Source of the DNA: CAYPPG01 sp964412555
GTDB taxonomy: Bacteria > Hinthialibacterota > Hinthialibacteria > Hinthialibacterales > Hinthialibacteraceae
NCBI GenBank assembly: GCA_964412555.1
Contig: CAYPPG010000058.1
Coordinates: 1-48,369, forward strand
DNA: 48,369 bases
Direction: 5' to 3'
Part shown: piece by piece, positions 43,481 through 48,369 of the stretch
Layout: each line of letters opens with the position of its first letter
Position numbering within the stretch: the first letter of the stretch is position 1
Made by a program: the position numbers and the translations under genes
The notes under the pieces: generated by a model
The model's database searches: none
Seen by the model: the letters and a program-made list of their open reading frames with translations, nothing else
Told to the model about the DNA's origin: nothing

Positions 43481-44434
43481 TGGGAACGCGTGGATCGCTT
43501 CATGAAGGAACTCGAAACGAAACTGGTTCAAGTCATCTCCAATTCTCTCGAAAACCTTGAACCGGCTCGCCTTTTTCACGGACATGGTACAGCGGATTTC
43601 GCCATGAACCGCCGTCAATATAATCTCGACGGTATTAGCATCGGCCACAATCCCATCGGTCCAGTCGACCATGATGTTCCTGTGATGAAAGTTGCTGGAG
43701 AAGACGGGAAGATGAAAGCGATCGTCTTCGGCTATGCCTGTCATAACACAACCTTGAGTTTCTATAAATTCTGCGGCGATTACGCCGGCTTCGCCCAACA
43801 TGATTTGGAAAAAGAATATCCCGGCACTATCGCCATGTTCTGGTCGGGCTGTGGCGCGGACCAAAATCCCGATCCTCGCCGGGAACTGCAGCACGCCATC
43901 GATCACGGCGAAGAACTCAGCCAAGCCGTTCAAACCGTGTTGAACGGTTCGATGAAAGAAATCGGCGGACCGATTCAAACGGAATTTTCGAAAACCGACA
44001 TCCCCCTTACACCGGCTCCAACGCGGGAACAATTGGAAAAAGATATCCAAACCGACAATCGTTACATTCAAAGCCGCGCACAAAAATTGTTAAAAACACT
44101 CGACGAAAAAGGCAAGATACCGGAAACGTATCCTTATCCATTGCAGGTGTGGCGCTTCAGTGATGATTTACTCTGGATCGCTATGGCCGGAGAAGTGGTG
44201 GTCGATTATTCGTTACGCCTGAAACATGAACTGGGAGCCGAAAACACGTGGGTTATCGCCTACGCCAACGATGTCTTCGCCTACATCCCCTCCCTTCGCG
44301 TTCTTCGCGAAGGCGGTTATGAAGCGGATACCTCCATGATTTACTATGGTTTACACGGTCCTTGGAAACCGCAAGTGGAAAAACTAATCGTGAATGAAAT
44401 CCACCGCTTGATCAAAAAGGCGCGCTCTTCTTAA
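43481..44434 (+). CDS. Neutral/alkaline ceramidase-family protein, 5' end missing
   Basis: The C-terminal 317 residues of a protein of the neutral (non-lysosomal) ceramidase family, which includes many bacterial members of unknown substrate. Seen: DHDVPVMKVAGEDGKMKAIV, YACHNTTL, GDYAGFAQHDLEKEY, MFWSGCGADQNPDPR and the C-terminal WIAMAGEVVVDYSLRLK and YANDVFAYIPS. The N-terminus, including the nucleophile region, is in the N gap. Apparent continuation of the frame to 43340 across the gap is not trustworthy. In bacteria of this type such proteins are often secreted and paired with DUF1080 or sulfatase genes. Confidence 0.85.
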   Translation, partial: WERVDRFMKELETKLVQVISNSLENLEPARLFHGHGTADFAMNRRQYNLDGISIGHNPIGPVDHDVPVMKVAGEDGKMKAIVFGYACHNTTLSFYKFCGDYAGFAQHDLEKEYPGTIAMFWSGCGADQNPDPRRELQHAIDHGEELSQAVQTVLNGSMKEIGGPIQTEFSKTDIPLTPAPTREQLEKDIQTDNRYIQSRAQKLLKTLDEKGKIPETYPYPLQVWRFSDDLLWIAMAGEVVVDYSLRLKHELGAENTWVIAYANDVFAYIPSLRVLREGGYEADTSMIYYGLHGPWKPQVEKLIVNEIHRLIKKARSS

Positions 44435-44629
44435 TCGACTGGTTTATTCTTTTTTTTAATCCATAACGGTTTCGGTGAATTTCCGATGCGGTTCTCACTA
44501 GCCAGTCCACAATGTTTGGATTGGGAAAGAATCCCCGCTTGGAAAACATGAACACTAAACACCCAATTATTAGAAATTATTGACTGTCAAGTCAACACAT
44601 ACTGGCGAACAATATATAAAGGTATCCCA

Positions 44630-46042
44630 ATGAAACGTAGAACTTTCCTCCAGCAAGTCGGGCTGACATCCACAGTTATTCCAAGCATGCATTCAATCAG
44701 TAATCTCCATATTTCGCCTATCCAGCAACCGTTCATCGAGGAACCGTCCCGCAAAATCCCAGTGGTCGAAGATGTCGATGTCCTCGTCTGTGGTGCGGGT
44801 CCGGCTGGTGTAACAGCAGCGTTGGCTGCAGCGCGAATGGGAGCCAAAACCCGGCTGTTGGAAGTCAACAGTTGCCTGGGAGGCGTTTGGACCGCAGGTC
44901 AATTGGCATGGGTTTGGGATATGGGAAAACCCGGGATGTCGAGAGAAATTATCCATGAATTGGACAAACGCCATGCACGTGTCGATACCCCCATCCACCC
45001 CAATCAAAAAACATTTACCTATGACATCGAATCGTTGAAATTGCTCTTGGAAGAAATGTGCGATGAAAGCGGTGTCGCGATCCGCCTCCACACACGAGTC
45101 ACTTCCGCTCTGAAAAACGAGAGAAACCAATTGACAGTAGTCATCACGGAATCGAAATCCGGCCGGGAAGCCTGGAGAGCGAAAAGCTTTGTCGATGCGA
45201 CAGGCGATGGTGACCTGGGAGCGTTGGCTGGTTGTGAATTCGATATCGGTGAAGAAGGCACCGGAAAAACACAGCCAATGACTTTTATGGCGCTCATCAC
45301 AGTTCAATCAGCAGAAGCGTTGCAAGAATTCATTTCATTTTGGAAAGGGATTCCTGAACATCGTAAGAAACACACAAATTTTTTACAAGAACTTCACCGA
45401 GCCGGAGTCGAGCCATCCTATGGACATCCTACCTTGTTTCAAGTAAACGGCAATCTACTGGCTCTCATGATCAACCATGAATACGGCGTGTCGGCTATCG
45501 ACGCCGAACAGATCACACGGGCCACAATCCATGCTCGAGCGGAAATCCAAAACGCAGTTATCGCATTGAACCAATTGGGTGGAGCGTGGAAGGATATCCA
45601 GCTTGTTTCAACAGCAGAATATATTGGTGTGCGCGAAGGCCGCCGCATCCATGGACGCTATACGGTAACCGTCGATGATTTAATTCAAGGCCGACACCAC
45701 GACGATGCGGTTTGCCGAGTTTATTTTGGTGTCGACGTACATTCCACAAATCCCAAGAAAGATAAAACTCTATCCAACAAGGGAGTGCGCATGAAACCGT
45801 ACGATATCCCGATGCGCGCCTTGATCGCGAACGATGTGGACGGACTGTTGATGGCAGGACGCTGCATCAGCGGTGATTGGTTGGCGCACGCCAGTTATCG
45901 CGTTACCGGCAATGCGGTTCCCATGGGAGAAGCCGCCGGAGTCGCGGCGGCACTCGCAGCTCGATCGAGCCGTTTGTCTCATCAAATCCCTTGGACTGAA
46001 GTTCAAAGTGGTTTACAAAGAATCAATACGAATAGAAGTTAG
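44630..46042 (+). CDS. Tat-exported FAD-dependent oxidoreductase
   Basis: A 470-residue flavoprotein. Seen: Tat-type N-terminus MKRRTFLQQVGLTSTVIP, FAD-binding GAGPAG at 55-60 (VLVCGAGPAGVTAALAAARM), SFVDATGDGDLGALAG (about 185-200) and the C-terminal GRCISGDWLAHASYRVTGNA with MGEAAGVAAALA, typical of the FAD_oxidored family, found widely in Planctomycetota-like genomes and often of unknown substrate. AAAGG is upstream of the ATG. It follows the ceramidase gene by 195 bases. Confidence 0.9.
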   Translation: MKRRTFLQQVGLTSTVIPSMHSISNLHISPIQQPFIEEPSRKIPVVEDVDVLVCGAGPAGVTAALAAARMGAKTRLLEVNSCLGGVWTAGQLAWVWDMGKPGMSREIIHELDKRHARVDTPIHPNQKTFTYDIESLKLLLEEMCDESGVAIRLHTRVTSALKNERNQLTVVITESKSGREAWRAKSFVDATGDGDLGALAGCEFDIGEEGTGKTQPMTFMALITVQSAEALQEFISFWKGIPEHRKKHTNFLQELHRAGVEPSYGHPTLFQVNGNLLALMINHEYGVSAIDAEQITRATIHARAEIQNAVIALNQLGGAWKDIQLVSTAEYIGVREGRRIHGRYTVTVDDLIQGRHHDDAVCRVYFGVDVHSTNPKKDKTLSNKGVRMKPYDIPMRALIANDVDGLLMAGRCISGDWLAHASYRVTGNAVPMGEAAGVAAALAARSSRLSHQIPWTEVQSGLQRINTNRS

Positions 46043-46159
46043 ACGAAATGCTAGTAACGTCAAAACCATTCAAGACAATGATGGAATGCTATCCCTTCGG
46101 CATACAAGAGAGAGAATCTGTTTGGCCGGGATGGGACGTTTGGGGGATGGTATGATAGG

Positions 46160-46187
46160 TTGAAACAAAAAAGCAAAAAACTATGAT
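46160..46187 (+). promoter_or_regulatory. Putative promoter of the Septu locus
   Basis: TTGAAA (46160-46165), a 16-base A-rich spacer and TATGAT (46182-46187), 54 bases before ptuA. Confidence 0.4.
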
Positions 46188-46240
46188 AAAATATCTATGA
46201 ATCATTTGATTTTGCCTGATGCAACTGTAATGGTGTATTC

Positions 46241-47521
46241 ATGAGAATAAAAACTTTAACCTTAGAAAATTTCCGTGGAATCAGCGATTTGAAAATCGAT
46301 TTCCATGATAACATGAATATTCTTGTCGGAGTCAATGGTTCCGGGAAATCCAGTATCCTTGATGCTTTATCAATTTTGTTGAGTCAATTCACAAATACTA
46401 TACATCCCAAAAACAGATTTAAACATGGTCTACAGGAAAATGATATAACCAATAAGGTACCGAGTGCAGAATTAAATGTATGTATCTATTATGCTAATCA
46501 ATCATATGAATGGGCTACACGAAGAGATCGAAAAAAAAGGAAAATCAGAAGAACGCTTTTTAATAGTAATAAGCATCTTTTAATTGAAGAAATCCATAAA
46601 GAGATGGAGTTATCCGATCAATTCTCTTTACCCTTAACGATTTATTATCCTGTAACTCGTGCTGTTATAGATATTCCATTGAGAATACGTACAAAACATG
46701 AATTTAATCAATTTTCTGCTTATGAACAGGCACTGAGTGGAAAAACTATCGATTTTCGTTCGTTTTTTGAATGGTTTCGGGAGCAGGAAGACATTGAGAA
46801 TGAAATGCGTTTACATAAAGAAGAATTATTTGATTGGAAAGAAGAAAATATCTTTAATTATCGTGACCCCTTATTGCAAGCAGTCCGAAAAGCTATCCAT
46901 AAATTATTGCCAGAATTTGATCATTTACGAGTGAGACGTTCCCCTCTTCGCATGACGATTCAAAAAGGAAGAGAAGAATTGATCATTAACCAATTATCCG
47001 ACGGTGAAAAATGCCTCATCGCGATGGTTGGCGACTTGGCTCGCCGTCTTGCTCTTGCCAATCCTTCTTTAGAAAACAAGTTGGAAGGAAAAGGAATTGT
47101 CTTGATCGATGAGATCGAACTTCATCTTCATCCCGGTTGGCAGCGTATGATCATTCCTGCGCTGGAGAAAATATTCATAAATTGCCAATTTATCGTTACG
47201 ACTCATTCTCCCCAAATTTTAAGCCACGTTGAGTCCGAAAAAATATTTATGTTGGAAAGAAAGAAAAATAACGTAGTCGTTTCTCACCCGGAAGATTCAT
47301 ACGGCCTTGATTCAAATCGCATTTTGGAAGATATATTGGGAGTGCCGGAACGTCCAGCAGAAATAAAAAACGATCTCGGTCAATTATTCGATCGGATAGA
47401 TCGCGGTGAATTGGAAGCAGCTCAACATCATTTAACTGAATTGCATGAAAAAATCGGGAATGATCCCGAATTGCTCAAAGCGGATATACTGATCAAGCGC
47501 AAGGAGCTTTTGCATAAATGA
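46241..47521 (+). CDS. ptuA: Septu defence ATPase PtuA
   Basis: A 426-residue AAA/ABC-type ATPase related to RecF/SMC-like proteins. Seen: RIKTLTLENFRGISDLKIDF, Walker A GVNGSGKSS (30-38), ABC signature region NQLSDGEKCLIAMVGDLARR (about 250-270), Walker B GIVLIDEIELHLHPGWQ (about 287-303) and HSPQILSHVE with the switch His. In the Septu anti-phage system such an ATPase acts with the HNH nuclease PtuB. The next gene is a TIGR02646-type HNH protein whose ATG overlaps this stop by four bases (ATGA), so the Septu assignment rests on the pair. The gene is visibly AT-richer than its neighbours, fitting horizontal transfer. The ribosome site is weak. Confidence 0.88.
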   Translation: MRIKTLTLENFRGISDLKIDFHDNMNILVGVNGSGKSSILDALSILLSQFTNTIHPKNRFKHGLQENDITNKVPSAELNVCIYYANQSYEWATRRDRKKRKIRRTLFNSNKHLLIEEIHKEMELSDQFSLPLTIYYPVTRAVIDIPLRIRTKHEFNQFSAYEQALSGKTIDFRSFFEWFREQEDIENEMRLHKEELFDWKEENIFNYRDPLLQAVRKAIHKLLPEFDHLRVRRSPLRMTIQKGREELIINQLSDGEKCLIAMVGDLARRLALANPSLENKLEGKGIVLIDEIELHLHPGWQRMIIPALEKIFINCQFIVTTHSPQILSHVESEKIFMLERKKNNVVVSHPEDSYGLDSNRILEDILGVPERPAEIKNDLGQLFDRIDRGELEAAQHHLTELHEKIGNDPELLKADILIKRKELLHK

Positions 47522-48105
47522 AATACATTGAAAAAGGAGAGGAACCATCCGAATTCAGTGAATGGAAGAAGCAGGAAAATGAAAATTGAAAACCGCAATG
47601 GGACCATTTATATCATGATGTAAAAGAGAAAGTTCACAAGCTTTTGTTATACGAACAAGGATATATTTGTTGTTATTGTGAAAGACGTATCGAACAAGAG
47701 AACAGTCATATTGAACATTTCAAACCAAGGAGCCGGTTCCCGGAGGAGGAATTAGTTTACAAAAACATGCTTGTTTCCTGTCAACTGGCTTTAAAACCAA
47801 AAGAACCTCGTCATTGTGGAATGTTGAAGGGAGAATGGTATGATGAGCAATGGCTGGTTTCACCACTAACTGCTGCCTGTGAAACAAGGTTTCGATATAC
47901 AGCCGATGGCCGAGTTTATCCCTCCTTGGATTCCGATGAAGCGGCTTCTGTAACAATTGAAAAATTGGGATTGGATATTGACAAACTTCGCGCTTTTCGA
48001 AGAGGCGTTATCGCGGCATTGCTGGAAAATAGTGATGATTTAGAACAAGAAGATTACCAAAAAATGTATGTCAACTTCCAAAGAAAAACCAATGGCAGAT
48101 TTTAG
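47518..48105 (+). pseudogene. ptuB: Septu HNH nuclease PtuB with in-frame TGA at codon 24
   Basis: A 195-residue PtuB/TIGR02646-type nuclease frame interrupted by one stop. It starts at ATG 47518 (overlapping ptuA), MKYIEKGEEPSEFSEWKKQE, then NEN and a TGA at 47587-47589, after which the same frame continues KPQWDHLYHDVKEKVHKLLL and the nuclease core: CCYC (C51, C54), HIEHFKPRS (H64, H67), NMLVSCQ, HCGMLKG, to a TAG at 48105. The TGA sits where homologs appear to have Trp (TGG), so a single G-to-A change fits. The reading frame is otherwise intact, and no other frame start with a good ribosome site lies downstream. It is a recent nonsense mutation, a sequencing error or a polymorphism. Confidence 0.82.
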
Positions 48106-48153
48106 GAATTTTATACGACAATCATTTATTTCTTGCTGCAAATGTTTTAATTC

Positions 48154-48369
48154 TTATTTCTCACTTACCTTTTCTATACCATGCATTACTGGCAGCCAAA
48201 CCGTCATTTCCGATACCCCGCGATTGCTCCAAACATGGTAAGGGATCAAACGAATGGGGAATTCCTTTAAGGGAGCGGCGGGTATTTCTTTATACAATTT
48301 CTCGCTGCCATAGGCTGACGGCCCGGTAAAAAGTCCCGTTTTGAATTTCATCTGAAATACTGTTACAGC
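48154..48369 (-). CDS. C-terminal end of a GH127-like beta-L-arabinofuranosidase, cut by the window edge
   Basis: An open frame running off the right end of the window, ending at TGA 48154. The visible 71 residues (GLFTGPSAYGSEKL, then PIRLIPYHVWSNRGVSEMTV) match the C-terminal IPYxxWxNRG-MxVW end of the GH127 (DUF1680) family, which removes beta-L-arabinofuranose from plant glycans. The true start lies beyond the window. Consistent with the other plant-glycan enzymes here. It is convergent with ptuB, 48 bases apart. Confidence 0.75.
   Translation of the reverse strand, partial: AVTVFQMKFKTGLFTGPSAYGSEKLYKEIPAAPLKEFPIRLIPYHVWSNRGVSEMTVWLPVMHGIEKVSEK

Noticed and set aside
43250..44083. A 277-codon minus-strand frame spanning the third gap
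   Set aside because: It is a shadow of the ceramidase-family gene and crosses N; no recognisable protein.
46043..46240. A retron RNA or reverse transcriptase next to the PtuA/PtuB pair
   Set aside because: Retron Ec78 carries ptuAB, but no reverse transcriptase frame lies in the window and the upstream 200 bases show no msr/msd-like structure that I can support.
47587..47589. TGA in ptuB as a selenocysteine or recoded Trp codon
   Set aside because: No SECIS-like hairpin was evident and TGA serves as the normal stop of many genes here, including coupled TGATG junctions.
1..48369. CRISPR arrays, tRNA, rRNA or insertion sequences
   Set aside because: I saw no regularly spaced direct repeats, no cloverleaf, no rRNA sequence and no transposase frame.

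Overview
The window is bacterial, from a cell with a Gram-negative envelope: there are lipoproteins, Sec and Tat signal peptides, an O-antigen-ligase-type protein and many secreted enzymes. It is probably a metagenome-assembled scaffold, because it contains three placeholder gaps of exactly 100 N (37687-37786, 38979-39078, 43381-43480). The mix of secreted polysaccharide enzymes (GH106-like, GH28-like, a GH127-like end), tandem DUF1080, a neutral-ceramidase-family protein, a UroD-like methyltransferase and DUF362 resembles Planctomycetota, Lentisphaerota, Hydrogenedentota or Sumerlaeota. The phylum is an inference; there is no rRNA or tRNA in the window to settle it.

Layout. 0.1-12 kb is a carbohydrate region: a UroD-like protein with a sugar-porter permease, a GH106-like alpha-L-rhamnosidase, a NagA-like deacetylase, a GH28-like pectinase, an unknown secreted protein and a broken NodB-type polysaccharide deacetylase. 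12-21 kb holds a GlcD-type FAD oxidase, a 913-aa secreted protein, a membrane-anchored isoaspartyl methyltransferase with a zinc alcohol dehydrogenase and a double metallo-beta-lactamase protein, and MTA phosphorylase. 21.8-26.8 kb is a tightly coupled yicC, histidine kinase, O-antigen-ligase operon followed by a 53-aa small protein. 26.9-30.5 kb has a PabB-PabC fusion, two TlpA-type thioredoxins and a PIN-domain protein. 30.5-36.2 kb is an ABC-2 transporter operon under a YtrA-type GntR repressor, with a well-formed palindromic operator over the -10 box and a DUF4097 lipoprotein at the end. 36.4-40.2 kb is an AmmeMemoRadiSam cluster (MEMO-AMMECR1 fusion, DUF362, radical SAM enzyme) in which all three proteins carry apparent export signals. 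40.2-48.4 kb has a hicBA toxin-antitoxin pair, a pseudopilin with an atypical cleavage site, a DUF1080 pair protein, a hairpin-rich intergenic region, a ceramidase-family gene cut by a gap, a Tat FAD oxidoreductase, a Septu-type defence pair (ptuA with a ptuB that carries an in-frame TGA) and the C-terminal end of a GH127-like gene.

The best candidates for something new are the exported AmmeMemoRadiSam set, the ABC permease with a roughly 480-residue extracytoplasmic tail, the double MBL protein with one dead-looking half, and the families of short palindromic elements between genes. The Septu locus is a known system, apparently damaged by one substitution. Several convergent gene pairs end 1-15 bases apart or overlap, so shared 3' ends are a feature of this genome.
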